Positions 15,370 through 24,095 of a stretch of DNA of 64,000 nucleotides are shown here, one piece after another. Under the pieces are notes generated by a model. It searched no databases. It saw nothing but the letters and a program-made list of their open reading frames with translations, and was not told the DNA's origin. The stretch's first letter is position 1. The number at the start of each line of letters is the position of its first letter. A program made the position numbers and the translations under genes. The stretch is from an uncultured bacterium. GTDB lineage: Bacteria; Planctomycetota; UBA1135; GCA-002686595. Location: NCBI GenBank assembly GCA_937896235.1, contig CALBMX010000035.1, positions 1 to 64,000 on the forward strand. Reading direction: 5' to 3'.

Positions 15370-16458
15370 ATGGCAAGCCCCGAAAATGACGCCCAGGCCG
15401 ACCTTCGCTTTCTAGCAAAGTTGGTGCACCGCAAAGAGTTAACGCAGGAGGAGGCGGGTGCAATCGTGCCCGCACTGCAATCTCAAGAGGCGGATTTGGA
15501 TGCGTTACTTGTGTCGATCGCCGGGAAAGACCACGAATGGGTTGCCCGTATGCGCCGCACAGACGGAGGTGAGATCCCCGAGTTTCCCGGCTTTCAAGTG
15601 GGCAAACGGCTAGGAGTCGGCGGAACGGCAATCGTCTGGCTGGCGAAGGAGAAGAAGACGGGTCTCAAGATGGCCCTCAAGGTGCTGCGCCCCGAGTTCG
15701 CCGCCAAGCCCGCCGAACTCAAGGCCTTCGTAGAGGAGACGCGCCTGTTGGAGCGGCTCGAACACCCGAATCTCATAAAAGGGCTAGGCGTTGCCAAGTA
15801 TGGCAAGACCGTCTTTGCGAAGCTTGCATACATCGAGGGCGAAACTCTACTGGAGATCCTCGACGGCATGAAAGCCGAAGACGATGCCATGCCCGAGGAG
15901 GAAGCGCTGCGTGTGGTTTTAGAGACCGCGCGTGCGCTGGCTTACCTCGAATCCCAGAGCATCGTCCATCGCGATATTAAGCCGGGCAACATCATGTACA
16001 CCGAAGCGGGGCGTGTTGTCCTCATCGATTTGGGCTTTGCGGCATCATCCGGAGCTCAGGGGAAGTCCGATTCGGGCGTGGGCACCGTGGCCTACCTGTC
16101 TCCGGAGCAAGCTCGCGGGGGTGCGTCTGCGGATGCACGGTCCGACATCTACAGCTTGGGGGTTTCCCTCTTTCAACTCGTGATCGGCCGCCTTCCCTTC
16201 GATAGCAGCGACGACCGCGAGGTGCTTCGCATGCAGGTAATGGACTCCCTGTCCTCGCCAGAGCTGAGGGGCCGGGGATTCACGCCTCACCTGTCGTACT
16301 TCATCGAGAAGATGATGGCGAAGGAGGCCAACCACCGGTATCAAAGCTGGACAGAGCTTATCGAAGACGTGGCGGGCCAGATTGAGGGCCGTGACAGTTT
16401 GAACTTTACGCGCCCCAAAAACACAGCCCCCCCACGCCCACGCCGGCGGCGGCGGTAG
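15370..16458 (+). CDS. Hanks-type serine/threonine protein kinase without transmembrane segment
   Basis: 363 aa. An N-terminal helical segment of about 70 residues precedes a kinase domain: glycine loop GVGGTA (82-87), Lys104 in ALKVL, HRDIKPGNIMY (200-210), the Mg site as DLG (220-222) instead of DFG, and GTVAYLSPEQA as the activation/APE region. The protein ends in an Arg/Pro-rich tail right after the C-lobe, with no TM helix or sensor domain, so it should be cytoplasmic. An AGGAGG sequence lies about 14 bases upstream of ATG 15370; GTG 15367 is an alternative start. A FHA-domain protein encoded 4 kb downstream is a possible phospho-partner, but this is only proximity. Confidence 0.92.
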   Translation: MASPENDAQADLRFLAKLVHRKELTQEEAGAIVPALQSQEADLDALLVSIAGKDHEWVARMRRTDGGEIPEFPGFQVGKRLGVGGTAIVWLAKEKKTGLKMALKVLRPEFAAKPAELKAFVEETRLLERLEHPNLIKGLGVAKYGKTVFAKLAYIEGETLLEILDGMKAEDDAMPEEEALRVVLETARALAYLESQSIVHRDIKPGNIMYTEAGRVVLIDLGFAASSGAQGKSDSGVGTVAYLSPEQARGGASADARSDIYSLGVSLFQLVIGRLPFDSSDDREVLRMQVMDSLSSPELRGRGFTPHLSYFIEKMMAKEANHRYQSWTELIEDVAGQIEGRDSLNFTRPKNTAPPRPRRRRR

Positions 16459-16517
16459 GACTCGCGCCGATACGCGACATCGGATTCCCGTCTCTCCCTT
16501 CACTCTCGCACCTCCCT

Positions 16518-17345
16518 ATGCCGAAAAGCCGACTCATGATGTCCGGAACAAGGGACGCGCCATCTTCTGGAGAGCGCGAGGGTGAGCTTACGTGGCGCTT
16601 CCAATGTCGCCGTTCGGGGCGCTGCTGCCAGGTTCGCGGGGGTGTCGCATGGGTCTCGGAAGAGGAGCAGGTCGCTATCGCTGAATTCAAACAGGTCACG
16701 TACGAGGAGTTCCACGCAACACATGTACGGGAGCTGCCGGACCCCGCGACGGGGCAAATTCGGCAAGCCCTTCGCGATCGCGCAGACGGCGCGTGCTGTC
16801 TGCTCGATGGCGCGAATGAGTGCAGTGTCTACGAGGCGCGCCCGACCCAATGCCGGGACTTTCCGTTCTGGGATTCGGTGACGGGAGACCCCCATGGATT
16901 CGAGCGTGCGCGCGCGGTCTGCCCCGGAATCGAAGCCGTCCCTAGCGAAACGCTCCGAGACCGCGCGACCGCCGCACTCGCCCAAATTTTGGACGACGGC
17001 CCCAGCATAAAATCGACGTGCTGCCCCCATGAGAATCAAGGTGCAACACTGCACATCTCCGGGCTCGAAGTTGAGCGTATCGCACGCGTCTCGACAGGCA
17101 AGAGTCCGGCTTGCCCACTCGCACTTCAAGGCGCTTGCGGCGAGCCAAACGCGAAACCGATTGCCTGCCGCGAGTGGCCCTCCGAAGAGCAGCGTGACGC
17201 CGCTTTCCAGCAGCTTCACGAGCTCGAGCTCTCCACCGGTTTTCCGCAGACAATCGGCGCGATTCCCGACCTGCTTCTGCGGCGTGAGGGAGTGGGCTAC
17301 GTCCCTCTTTCCGTATCCTTCACAGACCCGGGGAAGTCCGAATGA
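16518..17345 (+). CDS. YkgJ-family cysteine-cluster protein with two Cys-rich segments
   Basis: 275 aa. The first cluster (CRRSGRCCQVRGGVAW, CCLLDGANECSVYEARPTQC, then RDFPFW) is the metal-binding signature of the YkgJ/UPF0153 family, thought to bind Zn or Fe. A second, looser cluster follows (STCCPHENQG, ACPLALQGACGE, ACREWP), so the protein looks like a tandem or extended version of a family whose members are usually 100-250 aa. No enzyme motif is seen and the biochemical role of the family is not established. Its stop overlaps the start of the next gene (ATGA), implying coupled translation. Confidence 0.8.
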   Translation: MPKSRLMMSGTRDAPSSGEREGELTWRFQCRRSGRCCQVRGGVAWVSEEEQVAIAEFKQVTYEEFHATHVRELPDPATGQIRQALRDRADGACCLLDGANECSVYEARPTQCRDFPFWDSVTGDPHGFERARAVCPGIEAVPSETLRDRATAALAQILDDGPSIKSTCCPHENQGATLHISGLEVERIARVSTGKSPACPLALQGACGEPNAKPIACREWPSEEQRDAAFQQLHELELSTGFPQTIGAIPDLLLRREGVGYVPLSVSFTDPGKSE

Positions 17346-18562
17346 AAACGTTTTTTACGGGTCTATTTTTATTGGTTCTCGCTGCTGCTATCGGGGTGGG
17401 CGCAGCCATCTATGTGCGCCCAACTTACGGATTAGAGCCCGTTGAAGGCTACGGTTACGACTCCTCGTTTCTTCCGGGGGATCGCAGACTTGAAGTCGCG
17501 TCGCGCCTTGCGGGGGATCCACAAGAGCCGTACGCCGCCCCTTCTGGAGTCCCCGGATTTCGCTACTGGGTCCAACGCAATAACGACGGTTTAGGCGCTC
17601 TTGACGAAGGCGATTTCGCCACGGCTTGCGCAATCCTGGAGGAGTGTGTCGAGGCACATCCCGAGCAGAAACTCTTTGCCAAAAACCTTGTGGAAGCGCT
17701 CGCTCGGTTAGCCACGGGCTTGTGGGATCAGGGCGATCGCAAAGAGGCGCTTTGGAAGTTGGAGCGATCCGTTGAGATCAGCCTCACTTTGGGTGCGGCA
17801 GCCCAGCGTCCCGACCTGGCGCGCTTGCTCGAGACGTGGAAGCGCGAGTTCGAAATTGAAGGTGACTTTTGGGAGGACACCTCGCAGCACTTCGAGCTCT
17901 CTTACGACGCGAGTCATCCCGATTTGGCCAACGGATTCCAGGACGTAATCGACCTGCTCGAAAACGCCTATGCCGATCTCCGGGACTTCTTTGGAGCGGA
18001 CCCGGTTTTTGACAGAGGCCGGCCTTTCCGGGTGGTCCTATATCGCCGGGGTGACTTTGACGTCGTGACTGGACTTGACGAGTGGGCAGGGGGAGCCTTT
18101 GACGGGTCGATTCGGGTCCCCGTGGCAGACTTGGCTAAAGAGCTGCCCGGACTCGATCGGTTGCTGCGCCATGAGCTCGTGCATGCCTTCGTGCAAAACA
18201 TCGGTGGTAGGTCCGTGCCCGGGTGGTTCAACGAGGGACTTGCGCAATGGTTATCCGGCGAGCGCGAGGGGGCCCTCCTACGGGCGAGCACCCTGTTCGA
18301 GGGGGCGGCGGCTCAGCCCTTCTTTACGGAGCAGGAGCTGAGCGGGAGTTTCTCGTCCTGGACGGATACGGACAAGGTGAAGCGGGCTTACACCCAGTCT
18401 GTTGTCCTTGTGAATGCCCTGGCCGATCGGTACGGCGAGCGCCTATTGGCCAGCTTGACGGTTGACGCCAAAAGTGGCGTGGACGGTATTTCTAAGGGCT
18501 ACGAGTCTCGTATGGGGCGGACTTTTGCCGACTTCTGGGCCGAGGTCGAAGCTAGTTTTTGA
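17342..18562 (+). CDS. Membrane-anchored Peptidase_MA-like zinc protease with TPR-like region
   Basis: 406 aa. An N-terminal TM/signal anchor (FFTGLFLLVLAAAIGVGAAI) places the rest outside the cytoplasm. Residues about 75-150 resemble TPR helices (FATACAILEECVEAHPEQ). The gluzincin motif is HELVH (277-281), with NEGLAQWLSG downstream providing the third ligand Glu. This arrangement fits the Peptidase_MA clan common in Planctomycetota and Acidobacteriota. Substrates are unknown. It is coupled to the YkgJ-like gene by a 4-base overlap, an association I cannot explain functionally. Confidence 0.82.
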   Translation: MKTFFTGLFLLVLAAAIGVGAAIYVRPTYGLEPVEGYGYDSSFLPGDRRLEVASRLAGDPQEPYAAPSGVPGFRYWVQRNNDGLGALDEGDFATACAILEECVEAHPEQKLFAKNLVEALARLATGLWDQGDRKEALWKLERSVEISLTLGAAAQRPDLARLLETWKREFEIEGDFWEDTSQHFELSYDASHPDLANGFQDVIDLLENAYADLRDFFGADPVFDRGRPFRVVLYRRGDFDVVTGLDEWAGGAFDGSIRVPVADLAKELPGLDRLLRHELVHAFVQNIGGRSVPGWFNEGLAQWLSGEREGALLRASTLFEGAAAQPFFTEQELSGSFSSWTDTDKVKRAYTQSVVLVNALADRYGERLLASLTVDAKSGVDGISKGYESRMGRTFADFWAEVEASF

Positions 18563-18605
18563 CAGTGAGTATCCCTCTGACGGTTCTCTGGCGTAAACTC
18601 CGCAC

Positions 18606-19175
18606 ATGAACACCGAACGCGTTTCCGAACTGATCCGCGAGCTCCTCGTCGAGCTCGGCGAAGACCCCAATCGCGAGGGGCTAATCAAAACCCCCGAGCG
18701 GGTCGCCAAGTCGATGGAGTTTCTGACATCGGGTTATCGTCAGGACCTTAAGACACTGATTAACGACGCGGTTTTTAAGTCCGAGGCGAACAATATGATC
18801 ATCGCTCGCGATATCGAGGTTTACAGCCTCTGCGAGCACCATATGCTCCCGTTCTTCGGGCGGATACATATCGGCTACATCTCCAAGGATCGTGTCCTTG
18901 GACTGAGCAAACTCGCTCGAATCGTCGATCTCCACGCCCGCCGGCTTCAAATCCAGGAGCGCCTGACTTCGGATATTGCGGAGGACATTAGGGAAGCCGT
19001 CGACGCCCAGGGAGTGGGAGTCGTGATCGAGGCGCGCCACCTCTGCATGATGATGCGCGGAGTCGAGAAGCAGAACTCGCTGATGACAACATCCTCTGTG
19101 ATCGGTTGCTTCCGCAGCGATTTGGCGACGCGGACCGAGTTCCACAACCTGATTCAGCGCACGATTCCGCACTAA
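18606..19175 (+). CDS. folE: GTP cyclohydrolase I
   Basis: 189 aa, normal family length. It converts GTP to 7,8-dihydroneopterin triphosphate, the first step of tetrahydrofolate (and pterin or queuosine precursor) synthesis, in the cytoplasm. Zn ligands are visible as C76 and H79 in [10 protein letters not shown] and C147 in [10 protein letters not shown], with the QIQERLT motif in between. The gene stands alone: it is preceded by a 43-base gap and followed by a convergent small RNA. There is no Shine-Dalgarno sequence, and a TAAACT hexamer lies only 6 bases before the ATG, so a leaderless or near-leaderless mRNA is possible, though no good -35 accompanies it. Confidence 0.97.
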   Translation: MNTERVSELIRELLVELGEDPNREGLIKTPERVAKSMEFLTSGYRQDLKTLINDAVFKSEANNMIIARDIEVYSLCEHHMLPFFGRIHIGYISKDRVLGLSKLARIVDLHARRLQIQERLTSDIAEDIREAVDAQGVGVVIEARHLCMMMRGVEKQNSLMTTSSVIGCFRSDLATRTEFHNLIQRTIPH

Positions 19176-19195
19176 CGGAGCCCCCAGCTCTGCTC

Positions 19196-19236
19196 CAAAA
19201 AAAACAGCCTCCCCGACAGAAGTCGAGAAGGCTGTC
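19196..19236 (-). terminator. Rho-independent terminator of the minus-strand small RNA
   Basis: On the minus strand this is a stem of 14 pairs including two G-U wobbles (ACAGCCU...GAC with GUC...AGGCUGU), a UUCU loop and a run of eight U. Read on the plus strand the two wobble pairs become C-A mismatches and the T-run is upstream, so it serves the minus strand. Confidence 0.8.
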
Positions 19237-19385
19237 ATGAAACCCCTTACAAGTTACCGCCCGAGGGCGGCTGAGCAGCTTCGGCCCGAGTGCTCACCTT
19301 GTAACTCAAGAGAGTGAGCGCAGATCGGCTCAACCTTTGGCCCGCTCAAAGCGCAATGAGCTCAAATCGCAATCTGAACTCATGA
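19196..19385 (-). ncRNA. ssrS: Candidate 6S-like small RNA, convergent with folE
   Basis: The 353-base gap between folE and radC has no gene but contains a minus-strand RNA with a strong intrinsic terminator. Reading the minus strand, several blocks match E. coli 6S RNA as I remember it, in the same order: AGCGGGCCA (19338-19346), a 5-base spacer, UGAGCCGAU (19324-19332), GCGCUC, GGUGAGCA, then CUCGGGCCGAAGC (block ending at 19278). A CAUGAG/UUUCAUG pairing (19379-19384 with 19236-19242) could close the molecule, giving about 190 nt, close to the usual 6S length. The 3' half also forms UGAGCA/UGCUCA and CCGCCC/GGGCGG hairpins. The 5' end is approximate, and another small-RNA family is possible. 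Confidence 0.45.
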
Positions 19386-19528
19386 TGCCCCGTAACGGCC
19401 ACCTTCAAACATAGGATGACATCGGCGGGTTTTACGGAGTTGCGTCTCCAAGAACGGTTTTTCCTGGGAGGGTTCCCACGGTTGGAACAATAATGGAAAC
19501 CACGGGCCGATTTGAGCGTCTGTGAGGC

Positions 19529-20191
19529 GTGAAATGCTCAATAAATAAGGGGGGGCTCGCTGCCCTGAGGGAACGCGCTTTGGTTCAGGGTCTAGGTGCC
19601 ATGGGGGATCTGGATCTAACGGAGCTGCTTTTAGGGCGTGGTTGTACCGAAAAGGGTGGTTTTGAGTCTCTGAGCGGTGATCTAGCACAGTTCTCGATGG
19701 CGCCAGCTCGAGATTTGGCGGGTGTCCTGGGGCTGACCGAGTTGGAAGGGTTGCAGCTATCGGCCGCATTTGCCCTCGGCAGGCGTGTCGAGACGGCGAG
19801 GGTAGAGCCGAGGCCTCAAATGCAGTCCTCGGAGGCAATTTTTAGGTATTTGAGGCCTGCGATCCGAGGTGTCCAAAAGGAGCGCTTTTTTGTTCTGCTG
19901 CTGGACGGGAAGCACCGTTTGCTGCGCCAAGAGATCGTCTCGGAGGGAACTCTGACGACCAGCCTGGTGCATCCACGTGAGGTTTTCCGACCGGCAATAC
20001 GCGAGGCGGCAGCCGCCGTAGTCGTGGCTCACAACCATCCCAGCGGGGATCCTGAGCCAAGTCCCGAGGATCTTGAAGTCACTCGCAGGCTTCTGCGAAC
20101 GGGGAAACTCGTTGGGATCCCACTACTTGATCATGTGGTGATGGGGGAGGCCACCTGGGTCTCGCTGCGGAGCCGCATGGCCTTTCCCTGA
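19529..20191 (+). CDS. radC: RadC-family JAB/MPN domain protein
   Basis: 220 aa. The C-terminal JAMM metalloprotease-like fold carries HNHPSGDPEPSPED (His168 onward), the metal-binding signature of RadC. The N-terminal helix-hairpin-helix-like part (LRERALVQGLGAMGDLDLTE) matches the usual RERLL...LSDAEL start of the family, so the GTG at 19529 is kept; the first in-frame ATG (19601) would cut into it. Despite the name, a DNA-repair role is not established for the family. It is a single gene between the small RNA and the pseudopilus operon. Confidence 0.9.
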   Translation: MKCSINKGGLAALRERALVQGLGAMGDLDLTELLLGRGCTEKGGFESLSGDLAQFSMAPARDLAGVLGLTELEGLQLSAAFALGRRVETARVEPRPQMQSSEAIFRYLRPAIRGVQKERFFVLLLDGKHRLLRQEIVSEGTLTTSLVHPREVFRPAIREAAAAVVVAHNHPSGDPEPSPEDLEVTRRLLRTGKLVGIPLLDHVVMGEATWVSLRSRMAFP

Positions 20192-20339
20192 GCCCATTTA
20201 TCTGTGCAAGTATCAAAGGGGAGCCACTCCACGCTCGGGTTTAGGCACTTCATTAAGTAGATTGGTCGGCATAGGGTAGGTAGACCAGTCTCTGCCCCTC
20301 TTTTCCCCCCCCCGTCTGACCCTCCGCACACTGCACAGG

Positions 20340-22382
20340 ATGCCTGATCGCTTCTCGCTCCGTATCGAGAGTGGCGACCGCGCCGGCGAGACCGTTTCCC
20401 TTATTGGGCGCGGTCTTACTATCGGCCGGCGAACCACAAACGACCTTGCCCTTCAAGATAGTTCCGTTTCGGGCCGTCACGCCCGACTGAGTATCGAAGG
20501 TGGCCATGTCATGGTTATCGACTTCGGTAGCACGAACGGCACCTTTGTCGATGACAAACGGGTCGAAGAGTGCGACCTCAAGCCGGGCGATAAAGTTCGG
20601 TTTGGCAAAATTGAAACCGTATTCATCGATGCCGAGGCCGGCCCAGCGCCCGCGCGGGTCGCTATGCCTGCGGCAGCTCCCCGTGCCGATTCCGGCGACA
20701 GCGACGACGATTTCGAAGTCGAAATCGACTTCGAGGACGATCTTTCGATCGAAGAGCCCTCCGCCGTGCCTGCCCAAGCCGCACCGGCGCGGGTGATAGC
20801 GGAAGCCGAGGTCACTTTTGCCGACCTCGATGACGATGAGGACAACGAAGTGCACCAGATCGATGCGGCGGCTCTGGCAAAGTCGGGCGACGGGCGCGGG
20901 TCGACGCCTCTCCTGATAGCGGCTGTTGTGATCGCCGGCGGCGCGGGCTGGTACTTTGCCGGCAAGCCCGGTTTGGGTGGCTCGACCGAGAACGGCAGCG
21001 GTCAACCCGCTGTCCAGGCGGTGGTGAAGACACCCGGAAACATGCTCGCGAACCCGTCCTTCGAGACCGAAGACGAGTCCGCGTGGACACCCTCGGACAC
21101 TGCACCCGTTATGCCTTGGGCTTCCTCGGCTTGGAGGGCGAGTGGCGAGTTCGGCATCGGGGCCGACTTGGAGGCGGGCCAGTGGGGGCTTGTTCGCTCT
21201 GCCCAAATCAACCTAAGTCATAAGCGCGGCCTCACGGCCACTGCGAGTGCATTGGCGGAGGGCGGCGCGCGCCTCGAAATCGGAATCGCTCTAAGCGATT
21301 CCGCGGGTGAGCATCCCTCTACACTCACCTGGAGCTCGGCCCTTGGCACGGACGAGGGCTCGCTGATGCTGCAGCTTGTCGCTGCGCCGGGTTACGACCA
21401 AGCGCGCGTTCTCTTGCGCGCGGCTGCCGATAACACCACGGGTGCGGGTGGCTTCGACGACGTTGCCCTTGTGGCTAGTGCCGAGACGGGGACCGTATCG
21501 TTTGGCGACTTCACCGCAGCCTCTTCGGGTGAGGACCACCTGGTGCTGTACCACATCGATCGGCCCTTGCTGCTGGACCTTGGTGTCGCAGGGGGTGCAA
21601 TGGAAGTTTCGGCAACGGAAGACGGAATGAGCATGCGCTCGGGTGCTGGGGTTTGGAGTGCTGTCGTCGACCCGGCCCTACTCGCTGAAGGTTTGTCAAC
21701 TCTCGGTCAGTCGGGCTATCGCCCCCACGCGGACGCATTCGAGGACACTGGTGTGACCTCGGTTGTGATTGGAAGCCGGGCCCACCAGCTGCGACTCGTT
21801 TTTCCAGCTCCGGTGACCCTCAAAGGGGCGCCTCTCACCCTTGGTTACAAGCTCGAGGCCACTCTTCCTAGTGGCGATGTCGCCTTGGAGTTGAGCTTCT
21901 CGGGTCAGCGCAGCGAGGCTGCGCGCCTCAATTCGGAAGCGAAGGCCGCGGTAGTAGCCGGAGCTCGCGGCAAGGCCGTTCGCCTGTGGCAGAACCTGCT
22001 CAATCGCGTGCCGTTTGATTACGACCTTGTGGCGGAAAGTGAAGCGGGTCGTGCGCTGATGGTCGCGGACGGGCTTGCTGACCTGCAGGCCCTGCGCGGT
22101 GAATTTGAGCGCGCTAGCTTCTTTGCCTTGCCCGAGCTGTTCGCCGCATGTTTGGCGAGCTCGCGCGAGCTAGAGGTGGAGTTTAAAGGCTGTGAAGTCG
22201 AAGGTGCGGCCAAGCTTTTCGCCGATGACGTCGAGGCGAAGTTGGCCGAACTTACAGGCTCAACAGAGAGCGACGATGAGCGCGTGCGCGGGGCTATCCT
22301 CGTGTACTTAGAACAGGCTGGCCATTCGAGTCTCGCTGCGCGCCTGCGCAAGAGCCTCTCTGGAACGGATAAGGCGGAGTAG
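20340..22382 (+). CDS. FHA-domain membrane protein with carbohydrate-binding-like outer region
   Basis: 680 aa, first gene of the pseudopilus operon. Residues 1-95 are a clear forkhead-associated domain (TIGRRTTNDLALQDSSVSGRH, GSTNGTFVDDKRV), which would read phospho-threonine in the cytoplasm. An acidic linker follows, then one TM helix (TPLLIAAVVIAGGAGWYFA, about 186-205). Outside, NMLANPSFETEDESAWTP opens a jelly-roll-like region that resembles CBM4/9-type domains, followed by beta-rich sequence and a helical C-terminus. It may link kinase signalling to assembly of the downstream apparatus, a role inferred only from domain order. The PilM-type gene follows after 5 bases. Confidence 0.78.
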   Translation: MPDRFSLRIESGDRAGETVSLIGRGLTIGRRTTNDLALQDSSVSGRHARLSIEGGHVMVIDFGSTNGTFVDDKRVEECDLKPGDKVRFGKIETVFIDAEAGPAPARVAMPAAAPRADSGDSDDDFEVEIDFEDDLSIEEPSAVPAQAAPARVIAEAEVTFADLDDDEDNEVHQIDAAALAKSGDGRGSTPLLIAAVVIAGGAGWYFAGKPGLGGSTENGSGQPAVQAVVKTPGNMLANPSFETEDESAWTPSDTAPVMPWASSAWRASGEFGIGADLEAGQWGLVRSAQINLSHKRGLTATASALAEGGARLEIGIALSDSAGEHPSTLTWSSALGTDEGSLMLQLVAAPGYDQARVLLRAAADNTTGAGGFDDVALVASAETGTVSFGDFTAASSGEDHLVLYHIDRPLLLDLGVAGGAMEVSATEDGMSMRSGAGVWSAVVDPALLAEGLSTLGQSGYRPHADAFEDTGVTSVVIGSRAHQLRLVFPAPVTLKGAPLTLGYKLEATLPSGDVALELSFSGQRSEAARLNSEAKAAVVAGARGKAVRLWQNLLNRVPFDYDLVAESEAGRALMVADGLADLQALRGEFERASFFALPELFAACLASSRELEVEFKGCEVEGAAKLFADDVEAKLAELTGSTESDDERVRGAILVYLEQAGHSSLAARLRKSLSGTDKAE

Positions 22383-22387
22383 TCCCA

Positions 22388-24079
22388 ATGGCTAAGATAG
22401 TAACTGGAATCGATATAGGGTCGCGCACAGCCGTGGCTCTCAAAGGCACCATCAAGGGCAACAGTTTTGCCGTGACCAACTTTGCAGTGACGGCGACCAA
22501 GAGTTCGCGTGGCTCTGAGGGATGGTCCGGTCTGCAAGAGACCTTGAGAGCCGGCTTCAAGCCAGGTTTGACGCGGATTGGCCTTTCGGGGCCGGAGCTC
22601 AACATTCGGTACACCCGCGTACCTCGCGTCCCGGATTGGCAGCTGCGAAAGCTGATGAGTTTCGAAGTCGACGAGGTCGGTGGTTCTTCCGGGAGCGACG
22701 TCGCGTCGGACTTCAACGTGCTTCCCGAAATCCCCGAGATCGAAGGGGAGGATGTGGTACTCCTCGCGATGGCTAAGGAGTCGATGCTTGAAGATCATGA
22801 GGAGGGGCTGAGAGGCGCGGGTGGCAAGCTCGATTCATGCACTCCGAATGCGATTGGTCTGTACAACGCCTGGCTCCGTTTTGGCGTGCTCCTCGATGAC
22901 ACGGTGCTTGTTGCCAACATCGGCCACGAGAACATCGACGTCATCATTGCGCGGGGCCAAGACCTCTTGTTTGCGCGCAGCTTGGGCGGCGGCTCCAAGC
23001 TTTTTGACGAAGCTATCGCAGCTCGCTTGAACCTGTCGATTTCGAAGGCTGAGCAGGTCAAGATTCACCATGTAGACCTCGATCCGGATGCTCGTTATCC
23101 CGATGCGAGTGTTGAGAAGGCCAGCTCTGCCTGCAAGGCGCCGGCGGGCCAGCTCCTGGGACTTTTGTCCTCGACGGTGATGTTCTGCAAAAGTCAAGTG
23201 AAGCTGACAGGCCTCGAACTGGATCGCGTCATGATTTGCGGTGGCGGGAGCGCCCTGAAGGGGCTCGGTCGCTACCTCTCGCGAGGTATGAACGTCCCCG
23301 TCGAGCGCTTTGACGCCTTCCAGGTTGTGGACCTGTCCGCACTGGACGCGGCAACGGCTAAATTGCTAGAAGACCACCGCGACGAGGCCGTTATCGCGCT
23401 TGGCCTTGCGACCTCTGCTTCCGACCCCGCCGCCTATTCGGTGGAGATTGTCCCGCGTGCGCTCCAGAAGAAGCGCGACTTCATGGAGGGCACGATGTTT
23501 CTCATAGCGGCGGCCGTTTTGGCGGTTGCTTATCTTGGATGGTACGCCATGGAGCTTGGCGGGCAACGGGACGCCCTCAACAAGAGCGCTAACGTCGCCT
23601 CTGCCAAAGTTCGCAAGGCGGAGCGAGCAAACACCGAGACCGCCAAATTCGTAGAGCAGAACGAGCAGCTCTCCAAAGAGGCTTCGGCGCTCTTCGCGCT
23701 CGTTGGAGCCGGCGAGCAGATCGGGCGCACGGCTGCTATCTTGCACACGATGATGCCCAAGGATTTCTGGATCACCAATGTCGTCGCCGAAGAGGGGTCC
23801 GATGAAGAGCTGGCCATTCCGCGCAGCGAGAAGCGCTCTATCTTAAAAATTGAGGGACGCACGCGGCAGGGAACCGATCGCGTAAACGAGCGATTCGCAG
23901 TCCTCGTCGCAGCGCTTGAGGACGGAATGGATGGCCTGGAAATGAAGAGCAGAATGGACCCACAAGGTTCGCGGTTTGTGATTGAACTCAGCACTCTCGC
24001 TCCAGGTAGCGAGGGGGTTCCGGCGCCTCTAGGCGAGGATGTCGACTCGGAAATCACCTCAGAGGAGGACGCCGAGTAG
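22388..24079 (+). CDS. PilM-PilN fusion protein of a type IV pilus/type II secretion-like system
   Basis: 563 aa. Residues 1-355 have the actin-like PilM fold (GIDIGSRTAVALKG at the start, NIGHENIDVIIARG and the MICGGGSALKGLGRYL nucleotide-site motif). Residue 366 onward begins a TM helix (MFLIAAAVLAVAYLGWYAM), then a coiled coil and an alpha/beta domain typical of PilN. PilM normally sits in the cytoplasm and docks on the PilN N-terminal peptide; a covalent fusion makes that interaction permanent. GGCGGAG upstream serves as ribosome site. It is followed by a PilO-like gene, reproducing the standard pilMNO order. Confidence 0.85.
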   Translation: MAKIVTGIDIGSRTAVALKGTIKGNSFAVTNFAVTATKSSRGSEGWSGLQETLRAGFKPGLTRIGLSGPELNIRYTRVPRVPDWQLRKLMSFEVDEVGGSSGSDVASDFNVLPEIPEIEGEDVVLLAMAKESMLEDHEEGLRGAGGKLDSCTPNAIGLYNAWLRFGVLLDDTVLVANIGHENIDVIIARGQDLLFARSLGGGSKLFDEAIAARLNLSISKAEQVKIHHVDLDPDARYPDASVEKASSACKAPAGQLLGLLSSTVMFCKSQVKLTGLELDRVMICGGGSALKGLGRYLSRGMNVPVERFDAFQVVDLSALDAATAKLLEDHRDEAVIALGLATSASDPAAYSVEIVPRALQKKRDFMEGTMFLIAAAVLAVAYLGWYAMELGGQRDALNKSANVASAKVRKAERANTETAKFVEQNEQLSKEASALFALVGAGEQIGRTAAILHTMMPKDFWITNVVAEEGSDEELAIPRSEKRSILKIEGRTRQGTDRVNERFAVLVAALEDGMDGLEMKSRMDPQGSRFVIELSTLAPGSEGVPAPLGEDVDSEITSEEDAE

Positions 24080-24095
24080 GGCGGAAAGGACAGCT

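Noticed and set aside
18559-18599. TTGACA at 18559 with TAAACT at 18594 as folE promoter
   Set aside because: The spacer is 29 bases, too long for a sigma-70 promoter, and TTGACA overlaps the stop codon of the previous gene.
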